Source: Terriglobus albidus
GTDB lineage: Bacteria > Acidobacteriota > Terriglobia > Terriglobales > Acidobacteriaceae
Reading direction: 5' to 3'
DNA: 64,000 nt
Assembly: GCF_008000815.1 (NCBI RefSeq)
Contig: NZ_CP042806.1
Span: 1,426,001 to 1,490,000 of the forward strand
Each line of letters starts with the position of its first letter. Positions within the stretch are counted from its first letter, which is position 1. Below, piece after piece: positions 51,713-60,705 of this stretch. The notes beneath the pieces are model-generated. The model was not told where the DNA came from, did no database searches, and saw only the letters and a program-made list of their open reading frames with translations. Made by a program: the position numbers and the translations under genes.

Positions 51713-54286
51713 ATGAGCAAAGCTGAGGTCCCTCGCTGGCCGCAACGCATTCATCAAGCCGCCGCCGGTCTTCTTGTGCTTGTTGCGTTGGCGGTGCTTT
51801 GGGGATGGGGAGCGGACAGTGCCCGGCTTAAAAGCGTGGTCGTTGGCTGGCCACGTATGGTGGTCCCAACCGCGGTCTGCTTCCTGCTCGCCGGCATTGC
51901 TCTCGGCCTGCTCGCATTTGTAAGAGATCCCAGTTCGGCCCGAGGACGTGTAGTTTCCTTCCGGATATCGCAGGCTCTCTCTCTCCTGATCGTCCTGATC
52001 GGGCTGAGTCGGCTCTTGTCCGCTGTTTTAGGACGGGATTCGAAGATTGACCACCTCTTCTACATGGGTTCCGGAGCGATGGCGCCGGCCACGGCGATCA
52101 ACTTCACCCTGCTTGGCAGCGCATTGTTTCTTGCGGGCAGACGTCGTGCCTTTTCATCCTTTCAGACGATGGCACTGTTTGCCAGCCTGATCGCATGGCT
52201 GGCCTTCAGCCGTTTTCTCTATGGAGGCGCACCTCTCATTCCTCAGGACACGTTGGCCGTGCATACCTCGCTGCTGTTTTTTGCGTGGAGTATCGGCCTG
52301 TTGTGTTCATGGCCCGAAGAGGGGTTGATGAGCCTACTGGTCAGTGACAGCGCCGGCGGCGTTATCGCCAGAAAGCTTCTGGTGCCGGCCATGGTTCTCC
52401 CCATTGCAGTGGGATGGGTGCGGCTACAGGGACAGCGCGCTGGATGGTATGGCACAGAGGCAGGGCTCTCGCTCTTTGCCTTAGCCAATGTTGTGATCTT
52501 CGGCGCCCTCGTGTGGATGACGGCAGCTGCTCTGCATCGCTCTGACCTTAGCCGCAGGAACGGCGAGTGGAAACTCCTGGAGCAACTGGCAAGGTTGGAT
52601 TTGCTCCGGCAGATTACGCAGGCCATCGGGGAACGCCAGGATATGCAGAGCATCTTTCAGGTCGTGCTTCGCAGCCTGGAAGATAACCTGCCGATCGACT
52701 TCGGATGTATTGCTCTCTACGACCGCGCCGGAATGGTGCTTACGGTCTCCAATGTGGGCGTTCGTCAGGCAGTGCTGGCAGACCTGAAACATACCACTAT
52801 CGGGATTGATGAAAACGGATTCGCGCGCAGCCTCGGCGGCCAACTGATCTATGAACCGAATCTGGATCAACTGTCCACGCCGTTTCCCCGGCAACTGGTT
52901 CAGGGCGGGCTTCACTCCGGCGTAATCGTACCGTTGATGGTTGAAAGTGCGCTCTTCGGCATCCTTATTGCCGCCAGACGAGAGTCGGAAGGATTCAGCA
53001 GCAGTGACTGCGAGTTCCTCAAGCACCTTGGAGATCTGATGGCGCTGGCTGCACACCAGGCACAGATGTACGGCTCGCTGCAGCATGCCTATGACGATCT
53101 GCAGGCGACGCGGCAGACGGTCATGCAGCAGGAGCGCCTGCGTGCCTTTGGACAAATGGCCAGCGGCATCGCACACGACATCAACAACACCATCTCGCCC
53201 GCGGCGCTCTATACAGAGTCGCTGTTGGAGACTGAGACTGGCATGAGCCGTCAGGCCCGCCGCACCCTCCAGACCATTCAGCGGGCGTTGAATGATGTCT
53301 CAAACACGCTTACCCGCCTCACAGATCTGTATCGGCAGAGGGAGCCGCAGGTTGTCTCTGCGCCGATTGATCTGAACCAACTTGTGCGCCAAACCATTGA
53401 GTTGACCAATGCCCGCTGGTCTGCCATGCCGCAGCAGAACGGGATTGTGATCCGCATGGTTACAGAACTGGCGCATGGGATTCCGTCGATTCGAGGCCTT
53501 GAAAATGAGCTCCGGGAAGTGCTTGTCAACCTCATCTTCAACGCCGTCGATGCCATGCCGAGCGGCGGTACGTTAACGCTGCGGACTGGCATCGCGAAGA
53601 CCGGCTCCGGAGAAGGAGAGCCGGCCGGGATTCGGGGAGTCTATCTGGAAGTGGTCGACACCGGTGTTGGCATGGATGAAGAGGCCAGGCGGCGGTGCAT
53701 GGAACCCTTCTTTACCACCAAGGGTGATCGCGGCACCGGACTTGGCCTTGTCATGGTGCAGGGTGTCATGGAGCGCCACAGCGGTGAGCTGGAGATTGAC
53801 AGCGCTGTCGGTAAAGGGACGACGGTGCGTCTGACCTTTACCGCAACAGAAGCCGCAGTAAGTCGACCGGCTCCCACGGCGTATGCGGGTACCGCATCGA
53901 AGCCGGTGAGGATTCTGCTGGTTGACGACGATCCTCTCCTGCTGAAGCCGTTGCGCGAGGTGTTGGAACTGGACGGCCACGATGTTGTTACGGCGAATGG
54001 CGGCCAGTCGGGAATCGATGCGTTTCACGCCGCGCTCTCACAGAACAAGCCGTTTTCCATCGTCTTCACAGACCTGGGCATGCCCTATGTCGACGGCAAA
54101 AAAGTAGCGCTCTCCGTCAAAGAGGCCGCGGCCGCCACGCCCGTGATCCTGTTGACCGGCTGGGGATACCGCTCAGGCAACGAAGATGAGACCCCTGCCA
54201 ATGTCGACCTGGTTTTGAGCAAGCCGACAAAGCGCGGCGATCTTCGTTCTGCAGTCGAGCGCTTCTCCGGAAGCGAACCCAACTAA
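51713..54286 (+). CDS. Hybrid sensor histidine kinase / response regulator with membrane sensor and GAF domain
   Basis: An 857-residue protein. The N-terminal third has about eight membrane spans (about 15-280), a MASE-type sensor. A GAF domain follows (about 300-455), then a HisKA dimerisation region with His488 in GIAHDINNT. The ATPase domain (about 560-700) has the N-box in LINLIFNAVDAMPSG and G-boxes VDTGVGM and GTGLGLVMVQG. A C-terminal receiver domain (about 730-852) has acidic residues VDDD, phospho-acceptor Asp787 (FTDLGMP) and the Lys in LSKPTK. The kinase probably passes phosphate to its own receiver, or to unlinked partners. No cognate output gene is adjacent. Confidence 0.9.
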   Translation: MSKAEVPRWPQRIHQAAAGLLVLVALAVLWGWGADSARLKSVVVGWPRMVVPTAVCFLLAGIALGLLAFVRDPSSARGRVVSFRISQALSLLIVLIGLSRLLSAVLGRDSKIDHLFYMGSGAMAPATAINFTLLGSALFLAGRRRAFSSFQTMALFASLIAWLAFSRFLYGGAPLIPQDTLAVHTSLLFFAWSIGLLCSWPEEGLMSLLVSDSAGGVIARKLLVPAMVLPIAVGWVRLQGQRAGWYGTEAGLSLFALANVVIFGALVWMTAAALHRSDLSRRNGEWKLLEQLARLDLLRQITQAIGERQDMQSIFQVVLRSLEDNLPIDFGCIALYDRAGMVLTVSNVGVRQAVLADLKHTTIGIDENGFARSLGGQLIYEPNLDQLSTPFPRQLVQGGLHSGVIVPLMVESALFGILIAARRESEGFSSSDCEFLKHLGDLMALAAHQAQMYGSLQHAYDDLQATRQTVMQQERLRAFGQMASGIAHDINNTISPAALYTESLLETETGMSRQARRTLQTIQRALNDVSNTLTRLTDLYRQREPQVVSAPIDLNQLVRQTIELTNARWSAMPQQNGIVIRMVTELAHGIPSIRGLENELREVLVNLIFNAVDAMPSGGTLTLRTGIAKTGSGEGEPAGIRGVYLEVVDTGVGMDEEARRRCMEPFFTTKGDRGTGLGLVMVQGVMERHSGELEIDSAVGKGTTVRLTFTATEAAVSRPAPTAYAGTASKPVRILLVDDDPLLLKPLREVLELDGHDVVTANGGQSGIDAFHAALSQNKPFSIVFTDLGMPYVDGKKVALSVKEAAAATPVILLTGWGYRSGNEDETPANVDLVLSKPTKRGDLRSAVERFSGSEPN

Positions 54287-54322
54287 ATCGCCTCTAAATT
54301 TGTAAACCCATGCACTGGGTGC

Positions 54323-54407
54323 CCCATCCATCGCAAAGTGAGGTGATAAGGCGATGGGTGGGATGTTCGAGCGAAGCTCGAATCTGGTGGGAGCCGTGGG
54401 CTTTCAG
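54323..54407. repeat. Intergenic palindromic repeat cluster between convergent genes
   Basis: CCCATCCATCGC (54323-54334) pairs with GCGATGGGTGGG (54351-54362) with one wobble; TTCGAGC-GAA-GCTCGAA (54366-54382) is a perfect hairpin. The following GGTGGGAGCCGTGGGCTT matches the complement of the palindrome cluster near 12435-12453. It may act as a bidirectional terminator between the kinase and the GGDEF-EAL gene. Confidence 0.55.
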
Positions 54408-54517
54408 CTCAATTATTTGTATTCTTTACCAGCGGTCCGAAGCCCGGTTTCCACCAGTATTAGTCTAGTAATGCTTTGGGGTGAGCTGAGAACCAACGGA
54501 TTTACCTAACAGCTACC

Positions 54518-56164
54518 TCATGCCGTTCTCCCTACCAGCGCATCGACCGTCTGCTCCGCCGATAACGGCTGGCTATAAAGATTTCCTTGTCCCTGCTCGC
54601 AACCGGTCAGCAGCAATGAACTCTGCTGGTTCGGATCCTCAATGCCTTCGGCGGCGATGGTTAATCCAAGGCCGTGAGCCAGGCCCACCAGTGCGCGGAC
54701 GATCGTGGCGCTCTCCTCCTGCTCGGCCTTCAGGTCTCTCTCCAGCGCTCCGTCATGAGCGTGTGCGACCGACTGGTTACTCTCTTTCCCCTGCATGGCA
54801 CGGATAAAGCTGGAGTCAATCTTGATCTTATCGAGCTTGAAGTTGCGCAGATGATAGAGGCTGGAATAGCCGGTGCCGAAGTTGTCCAGTGCGATGCGGA
54901 CGCCCTCATCCCGCAGTGTTCCGAGCAGTAGCTTTGCTGATTCAAGGTCCCGCACCAGGGCGGCTTCCGTAATCTCAATCTCGAGACGGTTGGGGCTGAG
55001 GCCGGTCTCGCGAAGAATCTCCAGAATCCGCGCCGCAAGTGACCGGTCTTTCAACTGCACTGGCAGGACATCGATGGAGAGCCGTACGTGCGATGGCCAC
55101 CGGGCAGCAGTCTCGCTTGCCTGGCGAAGGATGTGGTCCATGATCTCGTGAATCAGACCACACTCCTCCGCAATTGCAATGAAACGCTGCGGGCTGATCG
55201 GCCCAGCAGTCGGATGCAGCCAGTGCGGCAGGGCCTCGAAGCCGGTGATCTGGCGTGTACGCAGGTCGACGGTGGGCTCAAAGAGAGCCCGGATCTGGCC
55301 CGATACGACCGCAGACCGGAGCTCCCGCTCAACCCACTCGCGTTCACGCATGCGGCGGTCGAGTACCTCTTCAAAGAAGTGCACAGCGGAGCGGCGCTCC
55401 TCTTTGGCGCGGTACAGGGCCAGGTCGGCTTTTCGAAAGACCTCCTCGGCCGTCACAGCGTCGAACGGAATCAGCGCCACGCCGATTCCGGATGCGATCA
55501 GATGCCGGATCTGACCGGTCAGCAAGGGAGGAGAGAGCTCATCGATGATGCGTCGACCGATGTTGGCGGCTGCATCAGGACCCATCACGTGGGTCGCCAG
55601 AACGGCAAACTCATCCCCTCCCAGGCGTGCTACAAGATCGCCTTCGCGCACCCCCGAAAGAAGCCTCTGAGCAGTAAGAGTAAGCACCTCGTCCCCGACG
55701 GCATGGCCGTGGATATCGTTAATTTGTTTAAAGCTATTGAGGTCGAGAATCAAGACGGCATGGCAGGCGCCTTCGCGGGGTGGCGCGGCGATTGCTGCAC
55801 GTAATGCCTCGTCAAACTGGCGGCGATTGGCCAGGCCGGTAAGTGTGTCCTGAAAGGCAAGTACCCTGATCTGTTTTTCGGCGGCGGTGCGGCGAGCGAT
55901 CTCCCGCTTTTGTTCCCGGTGCCGGCGGATGGCGAAAAACAGCAGCAGGAGCGCGAGAACGCCGCCGATGAGCAGAGCCTCATCGAGTTCGACGGTCTCC
56001 TGCTGCAGCGTTTCGTGACCTTCATTGCGAAAAAAGTCATACTCCAGCGCCAGGTACAGACCGACGCTAACGGTTGCGATCACGATTGAAAGGTCGGACA
56101 AGGATCTGCGATGTCGCATAACGAATGCCTTTACGGAGGAAAAACTCAACGGTAACCTCGCCAT
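54518..56164 (-). CDS. Membrane GGDEF-EAL protein (cyclic di-GMP turnover)
   Basis: I start at ATG 56164 (548 residues); a TTG at 56197 would add 11 residues. Two membrane spans (about 22-40 and 64-82) are followed by a GGDEF domain (about 105-270). It has intact GGDEF and an upstream RxxD inhibitory site (REGD, five residues before). The EAL domain (about 285-545) keeps EAL (FEALPHW), EITE, the K in IKID, AEGIE and QG. The usual NxS asparagine is Asp (LSIDVLP), and DDFGTG is changed to DNFGTG. The cyclase half thus looks active while phosphodiesterase activity is uncertain. An insert of about 25 acidic and basic residues (about 462-486) interrupts the late EAL domain. Confidence 0.88.
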   Translation of the reverse strand: MARLPLSFSSVKAFVMRHRRSLSDLSIVIATVSVGLYLALEYDFFRNEGHETLQQETVELDEALLIGGVLALLLLFFAIRRHREQKREIARRTAAEKQIRVLAFQDTLTGLANRRQFDEALRAAIAAPPREGACHAVLILDLNSFKQINDIHGHAVGDEVLTLTAQRLLSGVREGDLVARLGGDEFAVLATHVMGPDAAANIGRRIIDELSPPLLTGQIRHLIASGIGVALIPFDAVTAEEVFRKADLALYRAKEERRSAVHFFEEVLDRRMREREWVERELRSAVVSGQIRALFEPTVDLRTRQITGFEALPHWLHPTAGPISPQRFIAIAEECGLIHEIMDHILRQASETAARWPSHVRLSIDVLPVQLKDRSLAARILEILRETGLSPNRLEIEITEAALVRDLESAKLLLGTLRDEGVRIALDNFGTGYSSLYHLRNFKLDKIKIDSSFIRAMQGKESNQSVAHAHDGALERDLKAEQEESATIVRALVGLAHGLGLTIAAEGIEDPNQQSSLLLTGCEQGQGNLYSQPLSAEQTVDALVGRTA

Positions 56165-56378
56165 CGGTAGATCCCGGCGTAGAGAATAATCGCTCAAGTA
56201 GGGGATAGCTTTCTACTGTGAAGACACGATCGCTGGGAAAATTGTGCGAACAAATTTTCAGCGTACTGTCGATTCCAGCACCTCATACACGACTATCTGA
56301 TGAATAGCTCCCCACCGGAAGACGCTGAAACGGAACAATCGGGCCCTTTAGAAGCGCATTTGGAAAGGACTGTAAGGC

Positions 56379-57230
56379 ATGATTCGTGAGCAGCAACCCG
56401 CACTCTCTCTCTTTTCTATCGGCATGATCGCACTCGGAACGCTTTCGGTGATCTACCGCGACTTTGCCTACAACTGGCAGCCCGTTCCTGCATTTCATCC
56501 CGGCCGCGAAGCACTCGCTGTAGCATGCGGTCTCTTCATGGTCGTAACCGGTGTGGCGTTGCTCATTCGTTCGACGGTTGCGCTTGCTTCGCGGGTCGTC
56601 CTTCCGTTTCTTCTGGCCTGGCTTTGTCTCAAGATTCCAGCATTGATCGTCGCTCCTCAGATTGAGGCCGTCTGGCTCGGGATTGGCGAAATTGCCATGC
56701 TGTTTGCCGGCGGACTGGTGATCTTTGCCCGTTTCTCCGGCCTGGAGCAGTCATCCTTCTTTCGGCGCTTCACCGGCGCGAGCGGGTTGCGCATCGCAAG
56801 CATCATCTTCGGGCTTGCTGTGATTCCCGTCGGCCTCAGTCATCTTTTCTATGTGAAGATCACGGCCAGCCTTGTACCCTCCTGGTTGCCCTTTCGCGTC
56901 GGTTTCGCATATCTGACCGGTGCCGGGCAGATGGCCTGTGGCCTGGGGATATTGTTCCTGGTGCTGCCACGTCTGGCTGCATATATCGAAACCGCGATGC
57001 TGGCGCTCTTTGCTTTCCTGGTCTGGGGGCCTAACACCTGGTTTGCCGCTGCTCCAAAGATGGCGGGCTCACCGGTGGGGCCGCGCTTCCCGCTGACCGC
57101 ATTCTTCATCACCTGGATCATTGCCGCGGCCTCGCTGCTTGTGGCGGGCAGTTTCACAAACGAACGACCTGATACCAACAGAACATCGAAACAGAGGACT
57201 ACGAATGACAGTGCAGGACGATACGCTTGA
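56379..57230 (+). CDS. DoxX-like multi-span membrane protein
   Basis: A 283-residue inner-membrane protein with about eight spans that look like two related four-helix halves (about 10-115 and 140-255). Each half has a GxxxxA-rich first helix. This layout resembles DoxX/DoxD-like proteins. The C-terminal tail from about 258 is hydrophilic and overlaps the start of the alpha/beta hydrolase gene by 26 bases, so the two genes are translationally linked. No specific function is recognised. Confidence 0.72.
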   Translation: MIREQQPALSLFSIGMIALGTLSVIYRDFAYNWQPVPAFHPGREALAVACGLFMVVTGVALLIRSTVALASRVVLPFLLAWLCLKIPALIVAPQIEAVWLGIGEIAMLFAGGLVIFARFSGLEQSSFFRRFTGASGLRIASIIFGLAVIPVGLSHLFYVKITASLVPSWLPFRVGFAYLTGAGQMACGLGILFLVLPRLAAYIETAMLALFAFLVWGPNTWFAAAPKMAGSPVGPRFPLTAFFITWIIAAASLLVAGSFTNERPDTNRTSKQRTTNDSAGRYA

Positions 57231-58008
57231 GGTCTTTCAGGCTCACGGAGCCCCAGCTTTGCCGCCGGGAGAGAGCGGCCTTGTGGCTCATGAAGGCGCC
57301 CGCATCTGGTACTGCAGGCTTGGCTCAGGTTCTCCCGTCATTCTGTTGCACGGCGGGCTGGGCCACAGCGGCAACTGGGGCTATCAGGTTCCATTCCTCC
57401 TCGAGCATGGATTCCAGGTTGTTCTGATCGATAGCCGTGGACAGGGAAGAAGTACCCGCGATCAGCGTCCTTACTCGTACGATCTGATGGCTTCCGATGT
57501 TGTCGCGGTCATGGATGCACTGCAGATCGAGAAGGCTGCCCTTGTTGGCTGGAGTGATGGCGCATGTACTGCGATGCTTCTTGCCGCGGCGAATCCAGCA
57601 CGTGTCTCTGGAGTCTTCTTCTTCGCCTGCAACATGGATCCCAGCGGGGTAAAGCCCTTCGAAGCTACTCCCGTCCTCGATCGCTGCTTCTCCCGCCACA
57701 CGAAGGATTATGCCGAGCTGTCACCGACACCGGATCGTTTCCAGCAGCTCGTCGCCGATCTCTCACTCATGCAGCGGACGCAACCCAACTACACAGCGGA
57801 GGATCTCGCAAAGATCCATGTGCCCGTCACCATCGTGCAGAGTCGTTCCGACGAGTTTATTCGTACAGAACATGCAGAATACCTCGCCAGGTCGATTCCC
57901 AACGCCAGATTGGCCCTGCTCGAAGGTGTCACCCACTTCGCCCCGCTCCAGCGCCCCGAGCCGTTCAACGTGGAAGTCCTCGGCTTCTTGCGTGGTTTGC
58001 CTGGATGA
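57205..58008 (+). CDS. Alpha/beta hydrolase
   Basis: ATG 57205 (267 residues) has AGAGG upstream; the longer in-frame start at 57121 lies inside the preceding gene in another frame and adds no homology. The fold shows the oxyanion HGGLGHSGNWG (about 49-59), nucleophile Ser117 in VGWSDGA, an acidic residue in VQSRSDEFI (about 213) and the catalytic His in GVTHFAP (about 241). Such enzymes include esterases, lactonases and C-C hydrolases; the substrate cannot be told. It overlaps the DoxX-like membrane protein gene by 26 bases. Confidence 0.85.
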   Translation: MTVQDDTLEVFQAHGAPALPPGESGLVAHEGARIWYCRLGSGSPVILLHGGLGHSGNWGYQVPFLLEHGFQVVLIDSRGQGRSTRDQRPYSYDLMASDVVAVMDALQIEKAALVGWSDGACTAMLLAAANPARVSGVFFFACNMDPSGVKPFEATPVLDRCFSRHTKDYAELSPTPDRFQQLVADLSLMQRTQPNYTAEDLAKIHVPVTIVQSRSDEFIRTEHAEYLARSIPNARLALLEGVTHFAPLQRPEPFNVEVLGFLRGLPG

Positions 58009-58015
58009 TGAGCGA

Positions 58016-58061
58016 TAGAGCATTTTCCCCGTTGCTGGGTATCCCGGGGGGGTATGCAGCG
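58016..58061. repeat. TA-ended MITE-like element, truncated copy 3
   Basis: Starts TAGAGCATTTTCCCCGTTG and follows copy 1 (20797 onward) through the internal GTATGCAGCGGC, then diverges. The right half is missing. It lies 8 bases after the hydrolase stop. Confidence 0.55.
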
Positions 58062-58141
58062 GCAGGTTCGGGCTATGTTCGAATATCCACCCTATCGCTA
58101 CCGCGCTTGCCCTATGCTGATAGGCAGAAAGGCATCCTGCC

Positions 58142-58516
58142 ATGCTCGGTTCACAGCCCATCATCGCCTTTATTCCCACCAAAGACTTCAGGAAAGCCCG
58201 CAGCTTCTACGAGCAGACACTCGGTCTGCGTTTTGTGTCGGATGACGGATTCGCTCTTGTCTTCGATGCGAATGGCGTCATGCTTCGTATTGCCAAAGCG
58301 TCGGAGTTCAAGCCGCAGCCCTTTACCATCCTGGGCTGGAAGGTCGATGACATCGGTGACTTCGCAGGTCAACTTTCCGCGAAAGGCATTACCTTCGAGC
58401 GGTACAGCTTTCTTCAGCAGGATGGCATTGGGATATGGAGTTCTCCTGATGGAGCGAAGGTCGCTTGGTTTAAAGATCCCGACGGCAATCTTCTCTCTAT
58501 ATCTCAGCATCCGTAA
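58142..58516 (+). CDS. VOC-superfamily (glyoxalase/bleomycin resistance-like) protein
   Basis: A 124-residue protein with two beta-alpha-beta-beta-beta modules: FIPTKDFRKARSFYEQTLGLRFVSDD (about 10-35) and, in the second half, SPDGAKVAWFKDPDGNLLSISQ (about 100-121). Both resemble VOC dioxygenase/glyoxalase folds. Some metal-ligand positions of true glyoxalase I appear absent, so a binding or resistance role is as likely as catalysis. Start ATG 58142 has a weak ribosome-binding site (GGCATCCTGCC). It faces the LytTR regulator gene convergently. Substrate not known. Confidence 0.82.
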   Translation: MLGSQPIIAFIPTKDFRKARSFYEQTLGLRFVSDDGFALVFDANGVMLRIAKASEFKPQPFTILGWKVDDIGDFAGQLSAKGITFERYSFLQQDGIGIWSSPDGAKVAWFKDPDGNLLSISQHP

Positions 58517-58593
58517 CCGTGACTGGGTACCTTGGCGACTGCCTGTGTTGAAGCTTCGTGATGAAACCTGCCCATTGAGACGATCTAGTCTAG

Positions 58594-59361
58594 TCAAAAT
58601 GGATTTGTGAGTGTGCGGCGGATGCGCTCGCTATAAGTGCGCCCCGATTGCAGACGTTGCCCCGACTTGAGTTCGACCGCATACTGACCGTGCGCGATTG
58701 GCCACAGCCGCGCGATACGCCGGATATTGACGATGTGCGATCGATGGATGCGCAGGAAGCGGTTTGAATCGAGCACGCCCTCAATGACATTCATAGGAAC
58801 GTGCAGCAGGTGAGTTGACGGACCGACGTGAAGCCGGACGTAGTTCTGGAAGGCTTCGATCCAGTCCACCTCGTGGACTGGTACAAAAATGGTGTTCTCG
58901 CCGGATCGAACGGCGAAGCGCTCCAGCTGCCGCGGCGGATTCGCGATGGCACCGAGCATCGCCAGCACCTGTTTTGTGGCATCTTCGTGGGGAGCGGTTT
59001 GTAGCCTGTTGACGGCTCGCTTGAACGCGAGCTCAAAACGCTCCTCGCTCACCGGTTTGAGAAGATAATCGATCGCCGCGATTTCGAACGCCCGGATAGC
59101 ATATTGGTCGTGCGCGGTTACGAAGATCACCGGCGGCATAAGCTCTGCTCCAATCGCGTGAACTACTGCGAAACCGTCTGTCCGGGGCATCTGCACATCC
59201 AGGAGCACAAGGTCCAGCCTTTTCTCACGAATAAGAGCAATGGCCTCTCGTCCGTTTCTCGCTTCCGAGACAGACTCGACCTGGGGATGACGGCCAAGCA
59301 ACAGCTTTAGCCCTTCGCGAGCAAGGGGCTCATCGTCCACTACCAGAACACTCAATCGCAC
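58594..59361 (-). CDS. LytTR-type response regulator
   Basis: A 255-residue regulator: receiver domain (1-120) with acidic pocket VDDE, phospho-acceptor Asp55 (LLDVQMP) and Lys in LLKPVSE. A LytTR DNA-binding domain follows (about 150-250: FAVRSGENTIFVPVHEVDWI, NRFLRIHRSHIVNI). Its start overlaps the end of the sensor kinase gene by 10 bases, so the two are an operon of the LytS/LytR (AlgZ/AlgR) kind. Targets are unknown; the divergent secreted protein gene 85 bases beyond the kinase is a candidate. Confidence 0.92.
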   Translation of the reverse strand: MRLSVLVVDDEPLAREGLKLLLGRHPQVESVSEARNGREAIALIREKRLDLVLLDVQMPRTDGFAVVHAIGAELMPPVIFVTAHDQYAIRAFEIAAIDYLLKPVSEERFELAFKRAVNRLQTAPHEDATKQVLAMLGAIANPPRQLERFAVRSGENTIFVPVHEVDWIEAFQNYVRLHVGPSTHLLHVPMNVIEGVLDSNRFLRIHRSHIVNIRRIARLWPIAHGQYAVELKSGQRLQSGRTYSERIRRTLTNPF

Positions 59362-60485
59362 GGCGAGGCCTCCTGCGGAACCGTCCGCATAGGCAGTGTG
59401 ATCGTGACCCGTACACCACGGTTTGGTGCTTGCTCGACGACAAGCTGCGCCCCATCTCCGTAAAGCCGCGCCAGCCGGTTTCGAGTATTCATCAACCCGA
59501 TTCCTGGGCGGCCCGGCCTGGGCGAGAGTAGCCCAGGTCCATCATCGGAGACGACGAGGGTAAGGGCCCCATTGGAGCTGGTCGCCACTACCTCGATCGT
59601 CACCGCCTCCTCGCTCTGACCAAGACCATGGCGAACTGCATTTTCGACAATCGGCTGTAGCACCATGTGCGGCACCAGAACTTCAGACAGTGCGGCGGGT
59701 GGAGCAATGCGCACACGCAACCGGTCCTCGAATCGGACCTGTTCGATCGAGAGATACAGCTGCAGGAACTCAAGCTCGCGCCACAGCGGGACTTCCTGAG
59801 CCTCCACATCATCGAGCGTACGCCGGAGGAGATTGCCGAGTTTCTCCACCATGGCCTCGGCCTGAGCTGTCTTCTGTTGCTGAATCAAGACAATGATTGC
59901 GCCAAGCGTATTGAAGAGAAAATGCGGCTGCAACTGCATCTTGAGGGAACTCAGCTGTGCGGTTGCAAGCTGTTGCGCCAGTTCGGATGCCTTCACCTTT
60001 AACTCGAATGCCTCTCGTTCGCGAATCTTGGCGTTTTTCTGCGACCGGTACACCGCATGAAGCGCGAGGACGGCCCAATAGCGGATGACGCCTCCCTGGA
60101 TACCGAATGACAACATGATTCTGACGCCCGCGGCGATCGACGGAGGAGGAGGCGGCGCCGGGAAGACGCCAAGCAGTAGCAATAGCGGGACTTCGAGCGT
60201 AGTGGCTAAGATCGAGAAAATCACGCTGAAACCAAGGTGCAATGCGATGTAGGTGCGCCGGCGTTCGATCGGCCATCGGTTGCTGAGCCAGAGCAGCGCC
60301 GGTGTGAGGGCGGCGCAAACATACATGCCCGTCATCCAACCGACGAACACGTACTTCCAAGGCACGGCGCCGCCTCGATAGAGCCGCGGAACCGTGTCCT
60401 GGATGATGTAGAAAAGCCCGGCGATCGTCCAACCGAGCCAGACTCCTACGATCAGCCGTATCCGTTGACGCATTCGGGGCGACAT
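59352..60485 (-). CDS. LytS-like (His_kinase family) membrane sensor kinase
   Basis: ATG 60485 is chosen (377 residues, GGAAGA upstream); an in-frame ATG at 60593 and the frame start at 60620 remain possible and would add hydrophilic residues. Four to five membrane spans (about 8-30, 40-62, 74-104, 125-150) precede a short coiled coil. The His_kinase domain has the phosphorylatable His in LKMQLQPHFLFNTL (about 209-222), and the ATPase part has VENAVRHG, VSDDGPG and GIGLMNTRNRL. It overlaps the LytTR regulator gene. Ligand unknown. Confidence 0.88.
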   Translation of the reverse strand: MSPRMRQRIRLIVGVWLGWTIAGLFYIIQDTVPRLYRGGAVPWKYVFVGWMTGMYVCAALTPALLWLSNRWPIERRRTYIALHLGFSVIFSILATTLEVPLLLLLGVFPAPPPPPSIAAGVRIMLSFGIQGGVIRYWAVLALHAVYRSQKNAKIREREAFELKVKASELAQQLATAQLSSLKMQLQPHFLFNTLGAIIVLIQQQKTAQAEAMVEKLGNLLRRTLDDVEAQEVPLWRELEFLQLYLSIEQVRFEDRLRVRIAPPAALSEVLVPHMVLQPIVENAVRHGLGQSEEAVTIEVVATSSNGALTLVVSDDGPGLLSPRPGRPGIGLMNTRNRLARLYGDGAQLVVEQAPNRGVRVTITLPMRTVPQEASPCD

Positions 60486-60705
60486 GACTGCTTCATTCTT
60501 CCACGGTTGAGTCTCCGCCTTGGCCGGCTTTTGACGGAATGGCCTATCGCGATGTCGAACCGCAGTCACAAGCACCTCAATCCAGTTCGACATCCTATTA
60601 CAACCGTTTGTCAAAAACACGTGTCCGGCTCCTCTGCCGCGTCTCTAGGATCGCTGGGTAACAAGAGGCAGGAGCCAAATCCAAAGGAAGAATGGAGCAG
60701 GAACA

